Part shown: piece after piece, positions 11,210 through 22,800 of the stretch
Layout: each line of letters opens with the position of its first letter
Position numbering within the stretch: position 1 is the stretch's first letter
Assembly (NCBI GenBank): GCA_001465935.1
Contig: LNKV01000058.1
Location: 167,011-231,010, forward strand
Direction: 5' to 3'
From: Clarireedia homoeocarpa
Lineage: Eukaryota > Ascomycota > Leotiomycetes > Helotiales > Rutstroemiaceae
DNA: 64,000 bases
Made by a program: the position numbers and the translations under genes
The notes under the pieces: generated by a model
The model's input: the letters and a program-made list of their open reading frames with translations, nothing else
What the model was told of the DNA's origin: nothing
The model's database searches: none

Positions 11210-12151
11210 TGAGGGAGGGTAGTTGTGTATAATAGGAGAGAATGGACGGAGTAATTGGGAGTGCACATACGGGGACGAACGCTTCCAACACTTTTTGAGC
11301 AGAAGACATAGCAGCACACATACGGACGAAAATCTACGATACCACAGAAAGTTTGTCGAACTTTTCTTTCCCCTCCCTATTTTCAGCTCGCATGCGTACA
11401 TGCATCTAGAAGCCGACAGGCAGGCATACGTCGAACAAGAGAGACTCTTTCTCTTTTTTGGCTTCACGGATTACATTTGCATAAGCAAGGCTTTGGCTTT
11501 AGCTTTATATTGGGGGGTTATTTTTCGGCATGGGAATAGGATCAGATAGGATGGGATATGATAGACGTTTTGTTTTAGACGATGATACCGATATAGATCA
11601 GACGATCAGATATTGATCAGAAGAAAAGAGATAAATACTCGACTTTAGATAAGAATTACAATACTTAATTGTAGACATACATATACCGCATCGCATCACA
11701 TCACGTCATATACATGTACTGACTTTTCCGGAAAATGCACTGTCTGAGTGGTTATTCCCGGGTTTGTGAGTTATAGGAGTAAAGAGCGTCGGCAGCATAG
11801 GACAGTAGCTAGCTGGCTGGATTTAGGGGGTGAGAGAGGTGGGAGGATGTGAAGATGCAAGGGAAAGAGATTGGCGGTTACAAAGGCAGTGAGGGAGTGA
11901 GGGAGTGCATCGTCTTCCAAACGCTAGCTTTCGCTTGAGGAGTAAGGAACTAGGATGACATGTTTAAGACTACCTACCTACCTACCTGCTGCTGGTTGAG
12001 CTACTACAGTCTTTTACCGTGGGCTAACTTGTGGAGTAACGAAGCTTTTGTTTTGGTCCGATCAAAGAGATTTGATCAGGTAAGTTCGCTGGTAGTGGCA
12101 GTTTGAAATGCGCAAAACCTCCATTGTGCTCGGTGTGGAATCTTAAGCTAG

Positions 12152-12179
12152 GTATATATATATATATATATATATATAT
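12152..12179. repeat. TA dinucleotide microsatellite
   Basis: About fourteen uninterrupted TA units in intergenic DNA. Confidence 0.9.
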
Positions 12180-13136
12180 GGATTCTGGATATTGGACGCG
12201 GGGATATATAAACTGGGATGAAGAGAGCTTGTTGCATATGAATATATTTATACCGCTCTCGAACTGTTCTGTGCTGCCGTGGATAGACGGGTAAGCTTTT
12301 TTGTTTCAAGTAGACTGAGAACTGTGATAGCTAAATCGATTGACGTTCCTTTCCACGGAAATTGTGCTCCATCGGTTGCTATGTAGTTCAAATGTCATGC
12401 ATGAAAAGCGAGCAAACTCCCAATCAGATTTTCCTCCTCTCGCGAAGGGAAAGGAGAATACTTGATGAGGTAAGTTTGTATAAGCGTGGTTATGCACCTT
12501 GAGGAACTCTCTTCTAATAATTCCCATTGGCACAAACTCGCAAAAGCTAACAGGAAAAAAAAAGGTCTCGTGAATAAGAGATAGGTAAGGTTATTAGCAG
12601 CCAACATTTTGGATGTGGCTTTTCAAATAGTGTGCCATATTTGCGTTGGGACTTCCAAGCACTAACACAGCGAAAATGCGCAGATTCTAAACACATTACG
12701 AAGGACGGAGTTTGAAGATTCGAATGAGGGGACTGTCAGTTTCGTATCTGGGACCTTCCGCTGGTGCCGGGCTGAGTGAGATCTAACAATACTACCGTAT
12801 TCCGCTGCACACCCGGAGAAGTTTTTTCAAGCATCGTGAAAATACCCCAGCTGTGCGTGAGATTTCAAACCTTTTCGCAACTCCTTGATGCAGGGTTGGC
12901 TAGGACAAAGCGCAATCGAAAGGTGTGAAAAGCGAGAGCCAACCAACGCCACTTGGCACTAGCACACTGTTCGGTTGATGATCCAAGCAGCCAGTTTTAG
13001 GAATTCGCCACTATCGATAAAAATCGAAAATTGGATGGGCGGGAGAAACGAGAAGTGGGCATGTGTGGGCGTGTGGGCAAGGAACAGCTTCTTTCGTAGT
13101 CCCGAGGCTTGCCGTTTGGAGGGGGTATTCGCACAG

Positions 13137-13372
13137 AAGAGCTTTTGTCTGCGGGGCTTTGGGTACTGACGCTATGCTAAGGCGCTGACTGAAATGGTGG
13201 CCAGATGGCTCGGTGAAGGACAAAGCAGGGTGTAATCGTCGGGATACGGTATGAATGTGTCCCAAAGCTATTGTCAATTTGACAATAGCTTTGGATAAAC
13301 GGAAGATCAGGGTCCAACAGGTCTGGACGCTTAAGAGACAACCTACTCACCATAAGAGCTTTTGTCTGCGGG
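13137..13372. repeat. 19-bp direct repeats flanking a perfect 33-bp palindrome
   Basis: AAGAGCTTTTGTCTGCGGG occurs at 13137-13155 and again at 13354-13372. Between them, 13262-13294 is a perfect inverted repeat with 16-bp arms (CCAAAGCTATTGTCAA and its complement) around a single T. No open frame or transposon end motif was recognised. See findings. Confidence 0.85.
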
Positions 13373-13546
13373 TAAGTAAGGCAAAAGACGATTGTTGCAT
13401 GTGCCCTCTGTCGACGTCGTCATCAAATCGTCATTCCAAGTTCCTGTTTTGGCTTCTCCCATAGTTTGTTGGGCTCAAGGGGGCTTGTAAGTGTAACGCA
13501 TAGGTAGGTACGCTTAGCTTACTGGTAGCTCTAATTGTGCAAGTAC

Positions 13547-13642
13547 TAGAACTAGAATACCGAATACTACGAGTGTTAGAACTAGAATACTAAATACTAC
13601 GAGTGTTAGAACTAGAACTAGAATACCAAATACCACGAGTAT
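13547..13642. repeat. Tandem repeat, three copies of a 30-bp unit
   Basis: Copies at 13547-13576, 13577-13606 and 13607-13642 each begin TAGAACTAGAA and contain AATACNACGAGT. The third carries an internal six-base AACTAG duplication. Intergenic. Confidence 0.85.
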
Positions 13643-14405
13643 TAAAACCTAATTACTACAAGGGAAACTACCCGCAGTGGCACAGTTGTTCTTCGGTGAA
13701 TTTCATGGATGCAATGTGCTGTGGCTCCTAGACTGCTTAAATAGTCGCTGCTAAGTGTCCTTCTAGATTAGGTGTCCAGATATAGCTATCGTCTGTCGTG
13801 TCAGTACCAGTATTGGGTATTCCCCACGATGAAACAGGTGAATGAGAATGGGCTTTGCTGTATAGTAATCTTTTTGGAGCCCCGATGCAATCTAAACCTT
13901 CAACTCTCTTGCCCCCTTCCTCTTCCTATCACCTCAACCTCCTTCCCTTCTCTCCGTCTTTTCTTCCATCCCCCACCGATGCTTGATGTTGACAGGTAAA
14001 TAAGCGAAGCAATTTTAGTCCTAGCGTCAGGATTTGCGTGCTCTCATCAGATTCGAAAGTGCGTGAGCGTCATTTTCTGGTAACCTCATTCAGCTTCTCT
14101 TTTCACTCAAAGTTGCACGCGATCTACCGAGAGTAATCCTACTTACAATCCTTCATCCCACGTCAAATCAACAATTCCTACTCGAATCTATCTTTCTTAG
14201 AGACGATTAGATAGCCCGCGCCTATCAACAGCTGCGGCAGCCTTTTGACCCCGCATCTACCAATCCCTCGCAATCTCTTTTCGACGAAAGGAAAAAAAAA
14301 AAAAAAAAAAAAGCAGCAGCAGCAGTCAACTACAAAAACTTGGTTCAGAGGAGATTCTACATACTCTATTGGATTCTACTTGAGAGGACGTGATCTATCT
14401 TCAAG

Positions 14406-16260
14406 ATGGGTCAGACTCTGTCGGAGCCGGTAGTTGAGAAGGTGTGTTTTATTTTCTGCACTTCCTGATCCTGTCTTGGGTGGCGCCGGTGTCGGTTGGC
14501 AAGTCATCGCATATCAGGATCTTGGATGTATTCGTGAATAGCACTACTGCGCATGCGCTTGACAATGGTCGTGGTGGCTTTCTCGCTCAGATCAATCGTC
14601 CCTGGATCGGAGTCGCCACAGAGGAATACCCTGGCAGCCGTACCGAGTATGTCTCTTGGAGGACGAACGATTACTGATATACCTTTCTTGTTAGAATTCG
14701 GCCAGCGGCGGCGATGAAAGATTGATTTTTGGTGTCTCTTCTATGCAAGGATGGCGGATTAGTATGGAGGATGCGCACGCGACGGTGCTCGACCTACAAA
14801 CGGGGAAAGGAGGTGCCTCAAACCCCGCTCCAGCAGACAACAGAATTTCCTTCTTCGGTGTATATGATGGACATGGAGGAGATCGCGTGGCCCAATTTGC
14901 CGGAGAAAATATACACGAGATCGTTGCGAAGCAGGAGGCATTCCAGAAAGGTGACTTCGAGCAAGCTTTGAAAGATGGATTCCTTGCTACAGATAGAGCG
15001 ATATTAGGAGGTCAGAATCCCTCGCACATTTTGGAGCCATAGAATACTGACTTCTATCTCAGACCCACGGTACGAGGAGGAAGTATCTGGCTGCACTGCT
15101 TCAGTTGGAATAATTTCGAACAAGAAGATCTATGTGGTACATTACACTTGGGTATTTTGTCAATATATGCTAATTGCCGCACTAGGGGAATGCTGGAGAT
15201 TCTAGAAGTGTTTTGGGAGTCAAGGGTCGTGCGAAGCCTCTGTCATTCGACCACAAGCCGCAGAATGAAGGTAGCTTTTTGCTGGAGTTGGTGGATTATA
15301 CAAGAAACTAACTCGTTCATAGGCGAAAAGGCTAGAATCAATGCGGCAGGTGGCTTTGTAGATTTCGGTCGTGTGAATGGTAATCTTGCATTGTCAAGAG
15401 CTATCGGTGATTTCGAGTTCAAGAAGAGCGCGGAGCTTTCACCTGAACAGCAGATAGTGACTGCGTTCCCGGATGTCACTGTTCACGAAATCACAGATGA
15501 CGATGAATTCTTGGTTGTGGCATGCGATGGTGAGTGTTCTGGAGACCCGGCGCTAGAATAAAACTAATTTTGACTGTATAGGTATTTGGGATTGCCAATC
15601 CTCTCAAGCTGTTATTGAATTCGTCCGACGAGGTATCGTTGCCAAACAGGATCTTTCCAAGATCTGTGAGAACATGATGGACAACTGCCTTGCATCAAAC
15701 TCGGAAACTGGGGGTGTCGGCTGTGATAACATGACTATGATTATCGTGGGTATCTTGAACGGCAAAACGAAGGAAGAATGGTATGACGAGATCGCAAAAC
15801 GAGTCGCTAATGGAGATGGTCCCTGTGCTCCTCCGGAGTATGGCAAGTAGCCCGCCCGTCTTTTGTGGTCCCAAACGTCAGCTAACATAAAGTGTTAGCC
15901 GAGTTCCGCGGACCGGGTGTTCATCATAATTTTGATGATAGTGACAGTGGGTATGATGTGGACATGGACCAGAAACTCAAGTCTTTTGGTGGGAACCAAC
16001 GTGGACGAATTATCCTGCTTGGGGATGGTACAGAAGTTCTCACTGATTCAGATGATACAGAGATGTTTGACCATGGCGAAGAGGACAAAGACCTTGCAAG
16101 CCAGGTCCCGAAAGGGCAAACTGTCGCCGAACCCGAAGCCGATACCTCGTCCAAAAAGGCCGAGTCGAAGGAGCCAAAGTACCAGGCTGTGGCGGATGAG
16201 GTCTTACCAAAGGAGTCAGGGGAAACGAAAGCTGAGAATATTAAGGCAGATGGTAAGTAA
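14406..16260 (+). CDS. PP2C-type Ser/Thr protein phosphatase (Ptc2/Ptc3-like)
   Basis: Seven exons: 14406-14441, 14695-15010, 15063-15136, 15186-15270, 15323-15529, 15582-15842 and 15899-16260, giving 446 residues. It starts MGQTLSEPVVEK; the Gly2 context allows N-myristoylation. The Mg/Mn-dependent PP2C motifs appear in order: QGWRISMEDAHA, FFGVYDGHGGD, TASVGIISNKKIYVGNAGDSR, LALSRAIGDFEFK, VACDGIWDC and GVGCDNMTMIIV. Acidic residues in VYDGHGG, CDGIWD and CDNMT supply the metal ligands. The tail is acidic and Lys/Glu/Ala-rich. Yeast Ptc2/Ptc3 dephosphorylate Hog1, CDK and checkpoint kinases; this substrate range is inferred. Intron 6 (15843-15898) has a GC donor. A further optional 51-nt intron (16253-16303) would replace the last residue and move the stop to 16386. 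Confidence 0.92.
15843..15898 (+). other. GC-AG intron in the PP2C gene
   Basis: The donor is GCAAGT and the acceptor GTTAG, with a CTAAC-like branch site. Splicing restores EYAEFRG; retention adds GK and stops at once. The strong GCAAGT consensus is typical of true GC-AG introns. Confidence 0.85.
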
Positions 16261-17751
16261 GGGGAGGAGGAACGATATATTCTTCAACATACTTCATCTT
16301 CAGGCGGAGGGAAAATGGTGCAAACCAGATGCATTTGGACGAACGTTTTACTTTACACCTATATCTGGAATAGAGAGGATTGTTAGGTGTCTACGTTCTA
16401 ATGGCAAAACATGGATTAAGTTCACGTATTGCTTACATTTTTCCTTTGGGGTCCTCGGTAATGCTAGAGGAGGAGATAGGGATGAGGTTATAAGGTGAAT
16501 GCAGTGAGCGACCTCATGCCCAGTAGCATTTCTGGTGGCGGTTTCCCATTCTTCAACCTCAATTTCCTGAAATTACGATCTTCATACGCAGCGAGTTATT
16601 GTCACGAGTCTCTTTTCCTTTGCATCACAGATCTTGATAGGAAGGGTCTCTAGACTAAGTCCTAGTTGCATTGTACTTGAGAACCACCAATTGATACCTT
16701 ACTTCAGTGATCAAATATAATGTGCAAGTGACAAAAGCCTTTTGGGCCGATCGAGGTGTCCACCACGGTGTCTAGTTAACAGGTGGCATTGACCTATAAG
16801 CTCTGTTCTGCTACTTATGCTTGGGAAGCTTTTTGATAAGAATGTGTAAATGCGCGGGGGCGTGCTACGGACAAGGGGAGTTTCGCAGGATCGATATCAA
16901 GTTGCGTATCAGCACTATCACAAAGATACTGTACTGTGACTGCCAGGTATTGGTGATAGTGGCCCCTGGTTACATTCCCTAAAATCCAAAATCGGAAACT
17001 CGTACCCCTAAATGTACAAGGATACAAAGAGCGGGGATTTAAACACGTGATTGTCAAAGTTCCTCTCAATAAGGGGGGAGAATTGCGCACCCTCGTGCAA
17101 TTAACAGTATCAATGCGAATATGTGTTGTCTTCATTCTCGAACATGCAGTATCAAGAGAATTTACGTGGACTTATGAACAGCAGACAGCATAGTATTGAT
17201 AACAATTGATTCGCAATGTTATGGCGGCTCTGATTAATGTTGCTCCCGTTACACATCACGAACCACATCATTTAAGCTTTGCTATCGGATCGACGGTCCT
17301 GGCAAAATCACCACCAAGCTGAATGAAGTGCTCTTCACCCCAATTAAGCATTCATATTAAGCATGCCAGGAGACTGTTTGCTCTTTCACCCTATCGCAGA
17401 ATCTGTGGAGTCTTTTAAACGCTCAAACGGCTGATCTTCAACTCTTGTTCTAGGTAGTCCAGACTCCAGACTCATTGTATCAAGAACTGACTTTCTCGGT
17501 TTGAGATGTTGAGGATTCACTAAGGCTATACCTACTCAGCTCGTTAACAAACTTCTAGTTAAGAAGATGATAAGCAGGTATCAAGACTAGCATCTCAGTA
17601 TTGTATATTAGGCTACAGTTATTCAGCTCTCCACCAAACTCTTGTTGAGGAGATGTCTATCGCGTACTAGCGATATAGAGGATTATCAAGCTTCTGAGAG
17701 ACTGCTCTGTGAGCGACGGGGTATATATACCTGTCCAGTAGAGCATGCGAC
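16261..17751. other. Intergenic region
   Basis: About 1.5 kb with no recognised gene. It holds the PP2C 3' UTR and, further on, the upstream side of the decayed gene that starts near 17752, including a TATATATA stretch at about 17721. Confidence 0.55.
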
Positions 17752-19323
17752 TTGAATCTTCGTCAATCTTCTTTCGCGGCTGCGACATTAGTCATATTAC
17801 ATCTAAGCTTTTTTCCCTTGGAGTCACACGCTTCAAATACACCATGGCTACAAGCACAGAGGACAGTCGGGGCAATACAATCTACATATAGAGACCCGGC
17901 TGTGACAGCAGCAGAAGGTTTGCTCAGTAGTAGGGCCACCTACATATACGCTGAAAACCTGTAAATATATGCCGGCTTCGTCTTTTCTTACCCCGGCAAA
18001 GACTTGGTCATTGTCGCCAAAAAGATTGTAATCGTCTCGCTGCCTATTAGCGCTCAAGACTCTACTACGTGAAATTCATCTTAGACAACGTGGAGAGTGC
18101 TGAGCCGCGGCCCGCAGGAGCAGAAAGCTGTTGCGGCTACTGGCAGTAATGCCGAGTACGAATGGAATACAACTCAGAAGCTGTCATCGTACATCGATGT
18201 TGAGGAGCTGGAAAAGAAAAATCAAGCTAGTCACTATGGATGCTACACAGTTCAAAAATATCTGCAAACAATGCTTTGACGGCCCCATCAAGGATCAGAT
18301 TAAGGTTATTGATGGATACATACAATGTGGCAAAAAGCTACAGGACGCCATTGTCGCCAATGTCGAAGCAAGAAGCAAGAAGACACAACTTAAAGCTCAA
18401 TACGACCAAGTAAAACAGACTATGGACCTTACATTGGTTGGAGGCAACAGCATTAACCCCAATCTTCAAGCCTCGTATTCCTTTTAAGATACCCTCTAGT
18501 GGATACAAAAGAGTCGAGCCATGAACTACTGTCATGATTCTGTGAGAGTGGTAGCCTGTTTCCAGCTCAGGAATTCCAAAGTTTCCAGAGCGTTGTTGCA
18601 GCTGCAAACCTAGGAGAACCTCGATGCTCATGCTTTCAACGATCAGATCCTGATCAATCTTAAAAACGAGATCGAGTATATCAGATCAATAGAATTCTAT
18701 TCTTAGGATTCGAGGATAACTTATACGGCACGTCTAGAAAAGGAGAAATTTCCAGCGCTGTTTTCAGAAGTCTTGCCTAGTGGAGAATACGACCGATAAT
18801 TCCAAATATTACTGCAACATTAATCTCAGATTACATCGACACGTGCGTATGACCTCCTATACAGTATTCCTTGGGGGAGCAAGGGTCGAGGATGAGGGCC
18901 ACCATACCCCGAGACCAGTCGTTGACATTAACATATCGTTCGGCAACCGGTTTCAAGTGACAGGACTGACGAAATATACTAGGGACGGGGGAAACACGTG
19001 GCAAAACGATCCGGATGTGTACTCTTTCCGAAGAGCTCGCCTTGGAGTCTGGAGAGACATAAGCTAGTACAGTCGCTCGATATTCATACGACCCATCTAA
19101 ACCAAAAGACATGAAGCGCGAGGCTTTCGTAGCGAATAAAGTTCTCCATGAAGTCGATTTTGGATCAGACTTCAAACGACCTATCGATAGTGCTCCAACC
19201 GACTGGAACGTGTGGTGGGATTTAGATTTAGTAGAGATCTCGAACGTCAGTGCTGTTGTCGTTAAGGTCGACCGACGGGTACTTTCGAAACCAAGCGAAG
19301 GAGATTGCACAACCTCCTCCTGA
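17752..19323 (+). pseudogene. Decayed protein-coding gene, family not recognised
   Basis: One plus-strand frame from 17752 carries protein-like sequence past several stops: ATYIYAENL, a TAA at 17962, then AGFVFSYPGKDLVIVAKKIV, further stops, then AEYEWNTTQKLSSYIDVEEL. Near 18275 the likely coding frame shifts by one base into DGPIKDQIKVIDGYIQCGKK and a helical QLKAQYDQVKQTMD segment, which stops at 18487. More protein-like pieces follow in other frames: QVTGLTKYTRDGGNTW (18780-19067) and KREAFVANKVLHEVDFGSDF (19111-19323). Strand and order are constant, as expected of one old gene broken by stops and frameshifts. I do not recognise the family. An alternative is two unrelated remnants. Confidence 0.45.
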
Positions 19324-19736
19324 AGATACTCCCGAGGATGCTCAACCGGTCATGATAACAACCATGAATGTACATACTTACTAATAGAATCATTGAGAGT
19401 AACAGTACAAACATTGACGATTTCTCAGACTTGATTGAATCTATTGGAATTCGGCTTGTCTAATAACGTTATCAACACTGCGGCAATTTTTCGTAGAATT
19501 CTTCCAATTGAAAGTATTAGCATTGCGCTTTAGAACATTGCCCTTCATTCCCGGCACACGGGCACTCTACCGTGTACATTCTGGGTTGAGCCCGACCCCC
19601 TTCAAGAAGGAGGCAAGCATGTCTAGCAGGGTAGACAGTGCATAGCGAATAAAGTTCATCATCAAAACCCCAAACGATGCGCGCACCATATCAGCGACTA
19701 GTATTATTTCGAAATTGCTCAGTATGTTAAATCTTT
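19324..19736. other. Intergenic region upstream of the 5S rRNA gene
   Basis: About 400 bases with no gene recognised. Confidence 0.5.
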
Positions 19737-19744
19737 ATATTTAA
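19737..19744 (+). promoter_or_regulatory. TATA-like element of the 5S rRNA gene
   Basis: TATATTTA lies about 20-27 bases before the predicted 5S start. Dispersed 5S genes of Neurospora need a TATA element near this position in addition to internal boxes. Confidence 0.5.
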
Positions 19745-19763
19745 ATTTAAACGAAAAGCTTAT

Positions 19764-19883
19764 ACATACGACCATAGACTGTAGATCACTGGGCATCCCG
19801 TCCGCTCTGCCATACATAAGCTACAGATCGGTGGATTAGTAGTTGGGTGGGTGACCACCAGCGAATCCCCACTGTTGTATGTT
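19764..19883 (+). rRNA. 5S ribosomal RNA gene (single, dispersed copy)
   Basis: Exactly 120 nt, starting ACATACGACCATAG and ending GTTGTATGTT. It contains the family landmarks GCATCCCGTCCGCTCT, CCATACATAAGC, AGTAGTTGGGT and ACCAGCGAATCCC. Helix I closes: ACATACGAC pairs with the 3' GTTGTATGT. Helix II is perfect: CTGTAG (19779-19784) with CTACAG (19821-19826). A TATA-like element sits about 25 bases upstream, and T-rich DNA follows for termination. RNA polymerase III transcribes such genes, and in many filamentous ascomycetes they are scattered singly outside the rDNA. Helix II differs in sequence from the form I remember for Neurospora yet stays paired, which argues for a functional isotype and against a pseudogene. 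Confidence 0.88.
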
Positions 19884-22800
19884 CAATTGCTTTTGCATTT
19901 TCTTTTTATTGGTTCAACTACTCATCTGCCAACATAGCTTCTTCCTACTGTATTCGCTTGCTATCCACAAGCGGCCTCCTGGTCTAGGGTGCGGGTACTA
20001 TATAGACGCATCTACTTTCTCCAAAGAAAAAAGCGCTGTTTCGGAGATATCCCGAGAGTCTGGCTTTTCCCCACACTCTCCGGGAACCGAATCGATGGTA
20101 AGCGACAATTTTAGGGAGATCAAAGAGAGCTGTCATTCCATCTGATTTTCTTTTAGATTTCTAAAACACGGAGGCGCTTGAGCGGTTTTAGTTGGCTGAA
20201 TAGCCTTTGATCTGAACTTTGGGTGTTGTATCAGGTCATCGTAAGAGGTTGGATGGATAGGCGAATCAATGTGAGCTTCACTTAATGTACTGATCGACAT
20301 GCTTGGCGCAATGCAGCCTGGGGTATGATTTGAGCTTAAGGGATGTTTTGAAGAAGAATGAAAGAGATGATAAGCTGAGAGAACTGAGGAATAGATTGTA
20401 ATGGCTCCTGTTGTGAGGTCACTCGCAGCAGTATTTCCGGAACTGTAAACCTTTTCACCCGCTCCAAAAGAGATGGGAAAGTCGCTTATGGCAGTCAAAA
20501 GGAATGGTTTCTTCAGGTGATAGGAATCATTACTTCATTGAACACTTCAACCCCGTAGACAGTGCGGAGTTCATCCTTCTGATAACAAAGGAATCCATAC
20601 TGAGTGAGCAGCTTCTGCTCCGTGAACAGCAGTGCTTAAGAGAGGCTCTACTCGATGAGGCAGCTCGAATTACACCCCACATCTTGGAGAAATAATTATT
20701 CATACACCATGATGCTCCTAGGGACTGCTATGGTCACACATAGTCTAGACCGCGAGAGGCCTCAAACATACCCACTCAAGGAGAAGTTGGAAATTGGGGA
20801 AGTAAATTGAAATTTCGACATGGAAACCAACACTCAAAAAGTCTCAACTCAGCTCAACCCGATTTTATCTCGTCCCTTCCTCTCAAAGCTCTTCCGGCAT
20901 CTCCACCATGCATCGCTGATGAATCAAGTCACCAAAATTCACAATTTTCAATTTTCCATCGATTATGAATCCCCCACTTCCCGTCTCCATTGTATTGCAC
21001 CGGTATTGTAACGGAATCTCTTGATACCAGGCTGGAACCCCCTACGCGCTTGTCATCGGGTGCGACCGGTGAGTCGGTTACCCTACGGGAGCAACCCACA
21101 ATTGAAGCGGATGAATAAATTTCCGGTGGTGGAGAGGGAAGTGCGACTAGTTGTGTGGAAGCGACAACATCAGAGACGACTGCGATATTGAATGCGATTG
21201 TCGCATACGAAAATGAATCGGGAGGGGGTGCAGAAGTTGATTGGCTTGTGGGAAGAGAAAGGGAAGATGGATTTGGCATGTGCTTAACCTGCTCTGCGTT
21301 CGTAACACAGACCACCAGGACGGCATGATAGGCATACGGCATAGGAACTGGGTAGGGTTGGGATTGGATTAGCAATCATTGGGTAGGGCCGAGAACTCTT
21401 CAGGCTGTTGGCATATGTGATATGTGGTGAGTGGTGAGTTTTACTTGGTCCCATGTGAATTTAATTTGGTGGCTTTTTGAAGGGATCCGGAAGTCACTGG
21501 TATATTGTTGGAATTCGATGAAAACGCTGTTTGTTTGTTCGTTTTCGAGTAGATGTAAGTCTTACATGTCGGATTCGTAGAGGAAAGGGGGAACAGAAGA
21601 GCAGCTTGCGACGCCTTATCGGACATCACGATAGCATAATGCACTAGAGCGGTTCTGTACTAGATTACCCCGCATTTTCCAACCTCAACCTCGAAGCTCT
21701 CTCGTCTGTGTCTTACTACTTCGGTACATGAACATTCGAAACACTACCAAGAGGCAGACGACACAAAATACTTCTCCGCCATGGAGATGGGGACCCACGA
21801 GCAGGTTTTGAATTCGACTTCTAAAAATAAGAACATGAATGTATGATATGGATTAAGGAGAAGAGAATTCCTTGGGTGACAACCACAAAGGTTCATTTGT
21901 CCTTTGTTGACATATTATGTTGTGCCACACGCAGCTCTGAAAGCAGACAACGATGCATTGCATCATATCATGAAAGTATATCCGGTTGGCAGCCAATGTA
22001 TTTCCGAATGCCTAGGTACTTCTTGTTACTGCCAATCCAAGCTTTCGAGTATCACCTCGTCCAAGTCAACACAACAGATGTAGATCATCAAAAGTGCCGT
22101 GCCATTTCGCAACCAGGTGCAGAAGCGTCTTCTGCATTGGCACTTGACGCCTTCAATGAATTTACTTTGTCACCATACGGATAACCATTGTTGTTGACCA
22201 CCTGCCGGTACGTGCCTCGCAGCAAAACAGGAATCGAAAACCCAAAACAGTACAGTACGTCGACCCCGCACACCAATCTGATCCTACCACTCTTGCTTCA
22301 GCATCTGAGAGGAGGGCCAGGCCGGCCAACGGGAAGTCCTTAAAAGCCCAACCAAGTACCTTTGATCCTACAAAAGCCTTTCTCTCTCCCGAGTTCGTAT
22401 TCTTTTGTCATTCAAATAACCTCGCAACCTTCTCCTCGATATTTACCTCGTTTTCTCCATATTGCGATACAGAAATTATATCATTAGCCCCTCATCTGCA
22501 CAAGGCTGTATAATATTGATACCGACCAAACGGATCGACTCGCATATCGGCCCATCTCCTGCCCACCCAACCAGACTCCACACGCAACGAGCTTTCAAGT
22601 GGATAATCTCAGGTAAGCTTCATCCTCGTCTCCGTCTTCATCTCCATCTTCGTCTCCATATTTTCCGTCTCTTTACCAAGATTGTCTGGAACCGGTTTCA
22701 CTTTACATGTCCGTTTAATGCCGGAGGAATTTCAGCTTGTGCTTTACGCGTTAGTACAACGTCACTGTCACTGCTACTGTCACTGCCACTGCCACTGAGG

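Larger units (their letters stand above)
11210..14405. other. Long intergenic region with repeats and a palindrome
   Basis: About 3.2 kb with no recognised gene. It contains a TA dinucleotide run (about 12152-12179), a perfect palindrome with flanking direct repeats (13137-13372) and a 30-bp tandem repeat (13547-13642), all listed separately. A poly-A run and CAG repeats near 14289-14325 lie in the probable 5' leader of the PP2C gene. Confidence 0.6.

Noticed and set aside
10694..11467. A 257-codon minus-strand frame
   Set aside because: It is the antisense shadow of the GC-rich F-box gene; Ser/Pro/His-rich composition is typical of such shadows.
18831..19310. A 159-codon open frame on the minus strand
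   Set aside because: It overlaps plus-strand segments that look like a decayed protein, and its own sequence resembles nothing and has no exon partners.
20133..20700. Two adjacent short frames (minus 20133-20498, plus 20504-20695)
   Set aside because: No splice logic joins either to neighbours and neither shows a domain.
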